From positions 1 to 10,000 of the forward strand of contig JAIWOG010000132.1 in the NCBI GenBank assembly GCA_020217035.1: a stretch of DNA of 10,000 bases, in the 5' to 3' direction. The notes below the pieces were generated by a model that made no database searches, was not told the origin of the DNA, and saw only the letters and a program-made list of their open reading frames with translations. The position numbers and the translations under genes are program-made. The DNA comes from Magnetospirillum sp. GTDB taxonomy: Bacteria; Pseudomonadota; Alphaproteobacteria; Rhodospirillales; Magnetospirillaceae. Below, piece after piece: positions 1 to 5,185 of this stretch (positions are counted from its first letter, which is position 1; each line of letters opens with the position of its first letter).

Positions 1-1
1 T

Positions 2-58
2 GTGTGGCGAATCATGTTGGGAGCCGGGGTTGTCGCCCTGAATTTCCTTTCAGCTTGA
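2..58 (+). CDS. C-terminal end of a membrane protein, possibly SMR family (partial)
   Basis: Only the last 18 codons and a TGA stop lie in the window; the gene begins beyond the left edge. The readable tail is VWRIMLGAGVVALNFLSA, a hydrophobic stretch ending just before the stop. This resembles the last transmembrane helix of small multidrug resistance (EmrE/QacE-type) proteins, which often end in a glycine-valine-rich helix followed by asparagine-leucine. That resemblance is from memory and the fragment is short. It could be the end of another small membrane protein, or a chance open frame. No clear terminator follows it. Confidence 0.4.
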   Translation: MWRIMLGAGVVALNFLSA

Positions 59-85
59 GGAAATCTTCGCATCGCCATGACAATG

Positions 86-115
86 TTGATTTTTTAATAA
101 TCTGACGTCTAGAAT
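86..115 (+). promoter_or_regulatory. Predicted sigma-70 type promoter of the extensin-like gene
   Basis: A TTGATT -35 (86-91) and a TAGAAT -10 (110-115) are separated by 18 bases in an AT-rich stretch. Transcription would begin near 121-123. That leaves a leader of about 24 bases before the GTG start at 146 and argues against the GTG at 125 as a start. This is a match to the general bacterial consensus only. Confidence 0.45.
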
Positions 116-145
116 CCCCTGTCCGTGATCCAGGGGAGGTCCTCC

Positions 146-814
146 GTGCTGCAGCGAATCGTCCTGATGGTGGTCGTGGCCACCCTGGCCGCCTGCGCCC
201 AGCCGCCGGCCCGCATGGTGCAGGCCCCGCCCCCGGTACTGTTGCAGGACCCCGACGCCGCCTGCCTGTCCGAGTTGCAGGGGATGAGCGTCCAGTATCA
301 GCCGGTGGCCGCCTTCGGCGATCCTGACCAGGGCTGCGGCATCGACAATCCGGTGAAGGTCAGCGCCACCGGCAGCGCCTGGAACCGTCCCGGCGTGGTG
401 TCGTGCCCGATGGCGCGGACCATCGGCCGGTTCGAGGCGGATGTGGTGCAGCCCGCCGCCTTGTCGGCTTTTGGCCAGGGGGTGCGCCGCATCCACCATG
501 CCGGCACCTATGATTGCCGGGCGCGCCGCACCCAGACCAAGGTGGCTGCGTCCTTGGGAGGCAGCAAAGGCGGGCGTCTGTCCGAACATTCCAAGGGCCG
601 CGCCATCGACATCCTGGCCTTCGAACTGGATGACGGGACCATGGTGTCGGTGAAGAATGATTGGCGCGGCAAAGGGGGCAAGTCGGCCTTCCTGCAACGT
701 GTGGCGCGGGAATCGTGTTCAGTGTTCAGCGTCACCCTGACCCCCAACCACGACCGCCTGCACCACGATCACCTGCATCTGGACATCGGCCCGTACGCCT
801 TGTGCGGCTATTGA
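146..814 (+). CDS. Extensin-like family lipoprotein (predicted periplasmic, M15-peptidase-like fold)
   Basis: The 222-residue product begins with a short hydrophobic signal ending in the lipobox L14-A15-A16-C17, so it is probably a lipoprotein facing the periplasm. The rest matches the extensin-like C-terminal family common in alphaproteobacteria. The matching motifs are S-E-H-S-K-G-R-A-I-D (H148, D155) and, near the end, H-H-D-H-L-H-L-D (206-213). These resemble the zinc-binding motifs of D-Ala-D-Ala metallopeptidases, so a role in cell-wall modification is an inference. Six further cysteines (40, 64, 87, 124, 191, 220) could form three disulfides. The GTG at 146 was chosen because AGGGGAGG (132-139) lies six bases upstream. 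An in-frame GTG at 125 would add seven residues but lacks a ribosome-binding site and would sit almost at the predicted transcript start. Confidence 0.8.
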   Translation: MLQRIVLMVVVATLAACAQPPARMVQAPPPVLLQDPDAACLSELQGMSVQYQPVAAFGDPDQGCGIDNPVKVSATGSAWNRPGVVSCPMARTIGRFEADVVQPAALSAFGQGVRRIHHAGTYDCRARRTQTKVAASLGGSKGGRLSEHSKGRAIDILAFELDDGTMVSVKNDWRGKGGKSAFLQRVARESCSVFSVTLTPNHDRLHHDHLHLDIGPYALCGY

Positions 815-843
815 CGATTTCTTGATCCTGGCCGTGTCCAATC

Positions 844-859
844 CCAGGCGCGGGCCTGG
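844..859. terminator. GC-rich hairpin between convergent genes, possible weak terminator
   Basis: CCAGGC and GCCTGG pair around a four-base loop (GCGG) between the converging extensin-like gene and the 38-residue ORF. No T-run follows on either strand, so intrinsic termination is doubtful. It may be a transcript-end stabilising hairpin or have no role. Confidence 0.25.
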
Positions 860-909
860 CCTGCGACGACGGGTGGGTCGATGCTGCCCGCTTCCGCCGG
901 GCGTCGAAC

Positions 910-1026
910 TTATTGCGCCGGAATCTTGGGGGGCTTGACGGGTTCCGGCTTCTTGGCCAGGTGCTGAGCCGCTGCCCGCAGCAGGCGGGTCAGGGTCGCG
1001 TTGTCCAGGGATCGCCACAGCATCAT
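910..1026 (-). CDS. Small 38-residue hypothetical protein downstream of bfd
   Basis: A short ORF starts 11 bases after the bfd stop, with tandem ATG codons. A GAGGG sequence that overlaps the bfd TGA lies about eight bases before the first ATG, so translational coupling to bfd is likely. The N-terminal two thirds (residues 3-25, with L3 W4 L7 L12 L15 L16 L23) could form an amphipathic helix. The C-terminal part is rich in proline and lysine (K25-K34, with repeated K-P pairs). It contains no cysteine. No family is recognised. The ribosome-binding site and the tight spacing are the evidence that it is real; its small size leaves doubt. Function is unknown, and a role with Bfd or bacterioferritin is only suggested by position. 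Confidence 0.45.
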   Translation of the reverse strand: MMLWRSLDNATLTRLLRAAAQHLAKKPEPVKPPKIPAQ

Positions 1027-1037
1027 GGTCGCTACCC

Positions 1038-1277
1038 TCACCGTGCGCAGTCGCCGCAGCGCTTGCGCTTCTTGCCCACTGGTTCGGCGTCGGTGGCATG
1101 GCGGCGTTCGCCGGCGCAGCCGTGGTCGCCGATCATGCTGCGCATTGTGGCGACGCAGCGGCCGCAGCGCACTTCGGCGTCGCAATGACGAAACACCTCG
1201 TCGGCGCCGACGGCGCCGCCGGCCAGGGCGGCATGGACCTCGCGGTCGGTGATGGCGTTGCAGACACAGACATACAT
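1038..1277 (-). CDS. bfd: Bacterioferritin-associated ferredoxin
   Basis: The 79-residue protein has the Bfd [2Fe-2S] ligand set at C4, C6, C38 and C41 (MYVCVCNAIT at the start, R-C-G-R-C later), the same spacing as in E. coli Bfd. In the known system Bfd docks on bacterioferritin and passes electrons through the haem to the ferric core, releasing stored iron to the cytoplasm. Its position divergent from bfr1-bfr2 fits that role. It is longer than the roughly 64-residue E. coli protein. The extra C-terminal tail is basic and carries three more cysteines (C54, C74, C77), including a C-G-D-C pair. A GAGG sequence lies just upstream of the ATG, supporting the start. Expression is probably iron-controlled by analogy, but no classical Fur or Irr box was recognised. 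Confidence 0.92.
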   Translation of the reverse strand: MYVCVCNAITDREVHAALAGGAVGADEVFRHCDAEVRCGRCVATMRSMIGDHGCAGERRHATDAEPVGKKRKRCGDCAR

Positions 1278-1398
1278 GGGCGCCTCGCGTCGGGTGACGG
1301 AGACAGGCTAGCAACTACGCAATTAAGAGGCAATCGCAAAATGGAGCCGGCGACATAATTTCAACATTAGTAAATAAAAATTAAGTGGCCAGCGTAAT

Positions 1399-1411
1399 AC
1401 AAAATTTTTGT
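1399..1411. promoter_or_regulatory. 13-base palindrome in the bfd-bfr1 intergenic region
   Basis: ACAAAATTTTTGT is a perfect inverted repeat (ACAAAA / TTTTGT around one T) in the AT-rich 219-base space between divergent bfd and bfr1. It lies about 120 bases from bfd and 86 from bfr1. The placement suits an operator serving both directions. It does not match the textbook Fur, Irr or RirA boxes that I know, and a chance palindrome in AT-rich DNA is possible. Confidence 0.3.
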
Positions 1412-1433
1412 GGTCATTGCTCTCTGGAATAAG

Positions 1434-1462
1434 TTGTCGTAAGTAACCACTTGCCGCATTAT
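1434..1462 (+). promoter_or_regulatory. Possible promoter of bfr1-bfr2
   Basis: TTGTCG (1434-1439) and CATTAT (1457-1462) are 17 bases apart, each matching four of six consensus bases. Transcription would start near 1469, giving a leader of about 28 bases with the AGGAGAAGGG ribosome-binding site at 1485-1494. The match is modest. Confidence 0.3.
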
Positions 1463-1496
1463 GCCGCCAAGACACAGTAATCATAGGAGAAGGGCG

Positions 1497-1988
1497 ATGC
1501 GTGGTAGTCAGAAAGTGATAAGCGTTCTCAATAAGCTGCTCACCGGCGAGTTGACGGCGGCGGATCAATATTTCGTTCATGCCCGGATGTTGGATAACTG
1601 GGGCTTCAAAGTCCTTTACGAGCGCATCGAGCACGAGCGGCACGACGAATTGGATCATGCTGGCCTGCTGATCAACCGTATCTTGTTCCTGGAAGGCGTG
1701 CCCGACGTGGCCAGCCGCGCCGCCCTGCGCATCGGCAAGGACGTCCCCTCCATGTTGGCCAACGACTTGGCCTACGAGCTGGAAGTGGTCGAGGAACTGA
1801 AGGCGGCCATCGCGCTTTGCGAATCCGAGCGCGATTACGACACGCGGCGCATTCTGGTTCACCTGCTGGAGGAAACCGAGCAGGACCACGTTCATTGGCT
1901 GGAGCAGCAGGTCGGCCTGCTGGATCGTCTGGGTGTGAAGAACTACCTGCAAAGCGCCGCCGGCGAATTGACGTCCTCGGGTTCGTAA
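1497..1988 (+). CDS. bfr1: Bacterioferritin subunit 1, ferroxidase-type
   Basis: This 163-residue four-helix ferritin-family protein aligns along its length with E. coli Bfr. All six ferroxidase di-iron ligands are present: E18, E51, H54, E94, E128 and H131; the last two are shifted by one residue because of a one-residue insertion before the E-x-x-H motif. The haem-ligating methionine at position 52 is replaced by leucine (E51-L52-D53-H54). The chain should therefore oxidise ferrous iron but be unable to supply the axial ligand for the inter-subunit haem. Bacterioferritin forms a 24-subunit cytoplasmic shell, and Magnetospirillum is known to build it from two different subunits. The start at 1497 is set by AGGAGAAGGG just upstream; an in-frame ATG at 1461 lacks such a site. 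bfr2 follows 12 bases after the stop. Confidence 0.93.
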   Translation: MRGSQKVISVLNKLLTGELTAADQYFVHARMLDNWGFKVLYERIEHERHDELDHAGLLINRILFLEGVPDVASRAALRIGKDVPSMLANDLAYELEVVEELKAAIALCESERDYDTRRILVHLLEETEQDHVHWLEQQVGLLDRLGVKNYLQSAAGELTSSGS

Positions 1989-2000
1989 GGAGAAGCCGCC

Positions 2001-2480
2001 ATGAAGTCCAAGCGTCCCATCGTCGCCGCCCTGAACGACGTGCTGCGCAACCAGCTGACCGCCATCAACCAGTATTTCCTGCATGCCCGCATGATGAAGA
2101 ACTGGGGATTCAACGCGCTCGGCAAGCACGAGTACAAGGAATCCATCGAAGAGATGAAGGCCGCCGACGAACTGATCGAACGCATCTTGTTCCTGGAAGG
2201 TCTGCCCAACCTGCAGGATCTGGGCAAGCTGCTGGTCGGCGAAAACGTGCCGGAAATCCTGAAGAACGACTTCACCATGGAAAAGGCGGCGCACGACACC
2301 TTGGTGAAGGCCATCGCCCTGTGCGAGAAGGAAGCCGATTACGTCAGTCGCGACCTGCTGTCGGAATTCCTGGAAGAATGCGAGGAACGGGTGGATTTCT
2401 ACGAAACCCAACTTGAGCTGATCAAGAAGATGGGCGAGCAGAACTATCTGCAATCCGCCGTCGGCGAATTGCAAGACTGA
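2001..2480 (+). CDS. bfr2: Bacterioferritin subunit 2, haem-binding type with degenerate ferroxidase centre
   Basis: This 159-residue ferritin-family protein is close in sequence to E. coli Bfr and keeps the haem-ligating M52. By alignment the ferroxidase site is broken: E18 is Q18, H54 is A54, E127 is C127 and H130 is R130, while E51 and E94 remain. It should bind haem but not assemble a normal di-iron site, the reverse of Bfr1. The likely product of the locus is a mixed 24-mer in which Bfr1 oxidises iron and Bfr2 carries haem for electron exit through Bfd. Its AAGGAG ribosome-binding site overlaps the bfr1 stop codon, so the pair is co-transcribed and probably coupled. A strong terminator closes the operon. 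The frame is intact and conserved elsewhere, so it is not a pseudogene. Confidence 0.93.
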   Translation: MKSKRPIVAALNDVLRNQLTAINQYFLHARMMKNWGFNALGKHEYKESIEEMKAADELIERILFLEGLPNLQDLGKLLVGENVPEILKNDFTMEKAAHDTLVKAIALCEKEADYVSRDLLSEFLEECEERVDFYETQLELIKKMGEQNYLQSAVGELQD

Positions 2481-2503
2481 CCCAATCCGTCGCGTCCGCT
2501 GAC

Positions 2504-2530
2504 AAGGCCGGGGGAAACCCCGGCCTTTTT
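2504..2530 (+). terminator. Rho-independent terminator of bfr1-bfr2
   Basis: AAGGCCGGGG (2504-2513) pairs perfectly with CCCCGGCCTT (2518-2527) around a GAAA loop. A run of Ts ends at 2530. It lies 24 bases after the bfr2 stop and only four bases past the stop of the converging minus-strand gene, whose transcript would also form the stem but without a good T-run after it. Confidence 0.92.
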
Positions 2531-2533
2531 CGT

Positions 2534-3376
2534 TCAGGCGGCGCCGCCTTGGCGGATCAGGCTCATGCGGATGTGGTGGCGCATTTGGGTGACCAGGACC
2601 TCGGCGTCGTTGCCGCCGGCCTGGGCCAGGTTGGCGCGGCGTTCGGTTCCCATGGTCTTGGGGTCGCAGTCGGCGAACAGCGCATCCAGCATCACCATCA
2701 TGTGGCGTTCGGTGAATTTTGGGGTGTCGCGTTCCTCGGCCGACTTGGCGACGAAGGCGTTGGACGCCAGCGACACGTTCGCCGGGTTCTGGTTCATCAC
2801 CAGCAGGAACCAATCCTTGCGGGCCTCGAAGCGTTTGAAGCTTTTGGCCAGGGCCAGGCGGACGCGGTCGAGGATCAGCACGGCGCGGCGGTCGGCGTGG
2901 AAGCCATCCCAATGGATGGTGCCGTCCTCGCCACGATGGGTCTCGGCGATCAACTTGGCCCGGGTGCGCAAATCGGCGTGCATCTCGTCGCCCAGGATCA
3001 TCTTGATGGCGGCGAAGAACGGGACCAGGTGCCGGCGTTCCAGCCCGTTGCCGGCTTGGTCGAACAAGGTGGCGAAGGGTTGGGCGATCAGGCGGCCGAA
3101 ATGGTCTTGGCGCTTGCGGGCCATGTCCGCCTCGGCGAATCCTTGGCGGCATGAATTCTCGCTGCGGGCGAACAGTTCCGCCATCGGGCCTTGGGCCTTC
3201 AGGAAAGCCAGGGCCAGGCGGTGCACCTGCTCGATGGCGATGGTGCCGTTGCTGGAAGCGCGGTCGAGGACGGCGACGAAGTTACGCAACGCGGGTTCCC
3301 AGTTGGCCCGGCATCGGTCCCCTGCTTTCGATGGCCCTGCGGCAACGGGCCCCTCCGCATTTTTGAGTTCACCCAT
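2534..3376 (-). CDS. Hypothetical protein, 280 residues
   Basis: I do not recognise this family. The predicted protein is hydrophilic, rich in charged and aromatic residues, with no signal peptide and no membrane helix, so it is probably cytoplasmic and mostly helical. The segment from about residue 115 to 215 looks most constrained: it holds H155-W156-D157-G158-F159-H160, R181 to D188 followed by W189-F190, and M194-N195-Q196-N197-P198. Histidines are frequent but form no metal motif I can name. The ATG at 3376 is preferred because GGGG lies about eight bases upstream; an in-frame TTG at 3403 would add nine residues without a ribosome-binding site. It converges on the bfr operon across the shared terminator. 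Coding is supported by length and by typical third-position GC bias; function is unknown. Confidence 0.7.
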   Translation of the reverse strand: MGELKNAEGPVAAGPSKAGDRCRANWEPALRNFVAVLDRASSNGTIAIEQVHRLALAFLKAQGPMAELFARSENSCRQGFAEADMARKRQDHFGRLIAQPFATLFDQAGNGLERRHLVPFFAAIKMILGDEMHADLRTRAKLIAETHRGEDGTIHWDGFHADRRAVLILDRVRLALAKSFKRFEARKDWFLLVMNQNPANVSLASNAFVAKSAEERDTPKFTERHMMVMLDALFADCDPKTMGTERRANLAQAGGNDAEVLVTQMRHHIRMSLIRQGGAA

Positions 3377-3464
3377 CCGCCGTGCCCCAATGCTGCCCCG
3401 CAAGGTCAGCTTGGCACAATCGCGGGTTCGGAATCCTTATTCCCTAGGTATGGTTACGCACAGC

Positions 3465-3498
3465 ATGCGGCCCATGATTGGGCTTGATATGCGGCCCA
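3465..3498. repeat. Pair of 10-base direct repeats upstream of the small-protein cassette
   Basis: ATGCGGCCCA occurs at 3465-3474 and again at 3489-3498, 24 bases apart centre to centre. The first copy also forms a short inverted repeat, GCCCA-TGAT-TGGGC (3470-3483). The second copy sits between the -35 and -10 elements of the predicted promoter. Tandem operator half-sites or chance are both possible. Confidence 0.35.
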
Positions 3499-3512
3499 AA
3501 ATGGCGCATTAT
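3484..3512 (+). promoter_or_regulatory. Predicted promoter of the 127/57-residue cassette
   Basis: TTGATA (3484-3489, five of six consensus bases) and CATTAT (3507-3512, four of six) are separated by exactly 17 bases. Transcription would start near 3519, about 29 bases before the ATG at 3548. The repeat copy at 3489-3498 overlaps the spacer, so a repressor could act there. Confidence 0.45.
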
Positions 3513-3547
3513 CATGCCAACAAACGGACCGTATACGAGGCGGTGTC

Positions 3548-3931
3548 ATGCAATTCCGCGAACGCGCCAAAGTCATCCAGCTGATCCGCACCATCTATGA
3601 TCCGTCCATCAAGCGCGGCCGGGCCGAGGTGGTGGGGAAGCTGGACAAGGATCAGCCCCTGGTGGACGACGCGCTGCGCCGCGTCTGTTCGCCGGCTGAA
3701 CTGGCCGAGGTCGAGGCATATCTGGTCCAGCGCCAACAGGCGCTGACCCAGGAATCCATGGCCCAGGCGGTGCGTGACCTGCCGGCCATGATGCGCATGG
3801 CCGAGCAATATTTCCGCCGCGCGGACGATCCGTTGGCGGGTGTCCAAGCGGCGGAAATCTTCGCCGCCTGGGAAGATTTGAAAAAGGCCCTGCACAAGGG
3901 CGGGTTCCGCAAGGAAAGGCGGGACGACTGA
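3548..3931 (+). CDS. Hypothetical protein, 127 residues
   Basis: The product is a small, charged, soluble and probably all-helical protein. A GAGG ribosome-binding site (3537-3540) lies seven bases before the ATG. The first 35 residues (F3-R4-E5-R6, then Q11-L12-I13-R14-T15-I16-Y17-D18-P19, then K22-R23-G24 and V28-V29-G30-K31-L32) read like a short beta-rich basic module. It faintly recalls N-terminal segments of some transposase-like proteins, but no catalytic region follows, so I do not assign that function. The remainder (about 50-127) is helical, with glutamine and alanine-rich stretches and a basic-acidic tail (R121-K122-E123-R124-R125-D126-D127). A 57-residue ORF follows after 17 bases in the same direction. 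Function is unknown. Confidence 0.7.
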   Translation: MQFRERAKVIQLIRTIYDPSIKRGRAEVVGKLDKDQPLVDDALRRVCSPAELAEVEAYLVQRQQALTQESMAQAVRDLPAMMRMAEQYFRRADDPLAGVQAAEIFAAWEDLKKALHKGGFRKERRDD

Positions 3932-3948
3932 ACAAAAGGGAGGTCGCC

Positions 3949-4122
3949 ATGACCACTGAACAGCTTTATCGGTCTGGCCTTTATCTCAGCCGTGCTTTCG
4001 ACCTGCTGGAACGGGCCAACGAATATGTCCTGCCCTTCGAGGCGGCGCTGATCACCAAGCGCGGCCTGTTGGACGAAGCCCGCCGCGCCGTGGACTCCGC
4101 CCGCCAGGAACTGACGCACTAA
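3949..4122 (+). CDS. Small 57-residue hypothetical protein
   Basis: A short ORF with a very good ribosome-binding site (GGGAGG ending five bases before the ATG) follows the 127-residue gene after a 17-base gap, so the two are probably one operon. The protein begins MTTEQLYRSGLYLSRAFDLL and continues to a TAA stop. It looks like two amphipathic helices, about residues 4-27 and 30-56, separated by P29, as in a small helical hairpin or coiled coil. There is no cysteine and no signal peptide. Its stop codon overlaps that of the converging DUF2141 gene by two bases. No family is recognised. Confidence 0.65.
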   Translation: MTTEQLYRSGLYLSRAFDLLERANEYVLPFEAALITKRGLLDEARRAVDSARQELTH

Positions 4123-4538
4123 TATCTGAGGTTGAGCGACAGGGCGCGGCCCTCGGCGGGCACGTCGAAGGCGCATTCCTCGAATGCCGGCGGCCCCGTC
4201 ACCTCGGGGTCGTTGGACAGCGCGTAGCCCTCGGTGGGGATCATTCCCATGAAGCGGTCCAGGCCGCCGTCGCCGTCCTCGTCGTGATAGGCCATGATGG
4301 CGTAACGGCCGGGCGGCAATTCGGCGAAGGTCACGGTGACGGCGCCGGCCTTGGCCGCAGCGTCCAGAACCTTGACCGCCTTGTCTTCCTTGCGGAAGGT
4401 TTCGGGACGGTCGTAAAGCCCGATCCGCAGGCCGCCCTGGTCGTGGGCCACCCCCTGCAAGGTCACCGTGAGTGCGCCGCCCCAGGCGGGGGCGGTGAAC
4501 AACAGGGCGGCGGCAATGACGGTCATGGCGGTTTTCAT
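4119..4538 (-). CDS. Secreted DUF2141 domain protein, last gene of the octahaem cytochrome operon
   Basis: The 139-residue protein has a clear Sec signal peptide (about residues 1-20, ending APAWG), so the mature part should be periplasmic. The remainder fits the DUF2141 family: G36-L37-R38-I39-G40-L41-Y42, then F71-A72-E73-L74-P75-P76-G77-R78-Y79-A80, then H85-D86-E87-D88-G89-D90-G91. The last segment resembles a calcium-binding D-x-D-x-D-G loop and is followed by a typical proline-phenylalanine stretch near 117-119. It is probably an immunoglobulin-like beta sandwich. The family's function is unsettled. Its ATG overlaps the TGA of the cytochrome b gene (ATGA), and GGAG within the end of that gene serves as ribosome-binding site, so it is translated with the respiratory genes. 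That suggests an accessory or assembly role, by inference. Confidence 0.8.
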   Translation of the reverse strand: MKTAMTVIAAALLFTAPAWGGALTVTLQGVAHDQGGLRIGLYDRPETFRKEDKAVKVLDAAAKAGAVTVTFAELPPGRYAIMAYHDEDGDGGLDRFMGMIPTEGYALSNDPEVTGPPAFEECAFDVPAEGRALSLNLRY

Positions 4539-5185
4539 CGCATCTCCACACTTTTGGTTTCGGCCAGATAGGCTTCCTCGACCTCGGACAGCTCGACCTT
4601 GTCGTATCCGGTGATCATGGTCTTGACGTAATGCAAGGGCGTCTTGCCGGTGGTGGTCATGTAGATGTGGATGATGACGAAGGTGCCCATGGCGAAGGCC
4701 GCCACGGTGTGGGCCACCGCCACGAACCACAGGCCGTCCACCGCCCAAGACTGTCCGGCCCATTCGTTGTAGAACAGATAGGCGATGCCGGTCAGCCACA
4801 GCGCCGGGCCGATGATCACCATGAAGGTCATGTAGGCCAGGGATTGCAGGGCGTTCTGCTTGCGCTGCAGGCTCTTCTTGTAAGGATGCGGCTCGCCCAC
4901 CAGGATGCCCCAGGCATAGAAGCGGATCACCTTGATGATGCCCTTCTTGAACAGGTACTGGCGCCATTGGCCGGTGGTGAAGTTCCAAAACGTGGTGAAC
5001 ACCCACAACGCCATCAGCGCGTAGGCGGCGTAGGTGTGGATGGTCACCGCCTGGCCGAACTTCAAGAACGAATGGGTGCCGTGGATCCCCAGTCCGGTGA
5101 AGAACAAGGTGAAGATCAGCACTGCCTGCGACCAGTGCCAGAAGCGCTCGTAGCGCGTATAGATCATCACGTCGCGTTTAATCAT
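4535..5185 (-). CDS. Cytochrome b561-family membrane subunit
   Basis: The 216-residue protein has four predicted transmembrane helices (about 18-36, 48-69, 115-137 and 152-176). The histidines H17, H50, H159 and H173 are suitably placed to ligate two b-type haems, as in the cytochrome b561 / Ni-hydrogenase b-subunit family. The motifs R14-F15-W16-H17-W18 at the start of helix 1 and I171-I172-H173-I174-Y175 near the end of helix 4 are typical. It should take electrons from the quinol pool and hand them to the octahaem cytochrome encoded just upstream, on the periplasmic side. Its ATG overlaps the end of the octahaem gene by eight bases (ATGATTAA), and its own stop overlaps the next start, so the three genes form a tightly coupled unit. 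Confidence 0.88.
   Translation of the reverse strand: MIKRDVMIYTRYERFWHWSQAVLIFTLFFTGLGIHGTHSFLKFGQAVTIHTYAAYALMALWVFTTFWNFTTGQWRQYLFKKGIIKVIRFYAWGILVGEPHPYKKSLQRKQNALQSLAYMTFMVIIGPALWLTGIAYLFYNEWAGQSWAVDGLWFVAVAHTVAAFAMGTFVIIHIYMTTTGKTPLHYVKTMITGYDKVELSEVEEAYLAETKSVEMR

Noticed and set aside
116..136. Inverted repeat CCCCTG / CAGGGG around the extensin-like gene's ribosome-binding site, as an RNA thermometer or switch
   Set aside because: The predicted promoter puts the transcript start near 121-123, so the left arm would not be in the RNA.
2001..2480. bfr2 as a decaying pseudogene because of lost ferroxidase ligands
   Set aside because: The frame is intact, M52 and the overall fold sequence are well kept, it has a good ribosome-binding site, and the same two-chain arrangement is known in Magnetospirillum.
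1323..3152. 609-residue open frame on the minus strand
   Set aside because: It runs antisense to bfr1 and bfr2 and out of frame under the 2534-3376 gene. Its sequence is low-complexity arginine/proline and leucine/glutamine-rich text typical of a GC-rich shadow.
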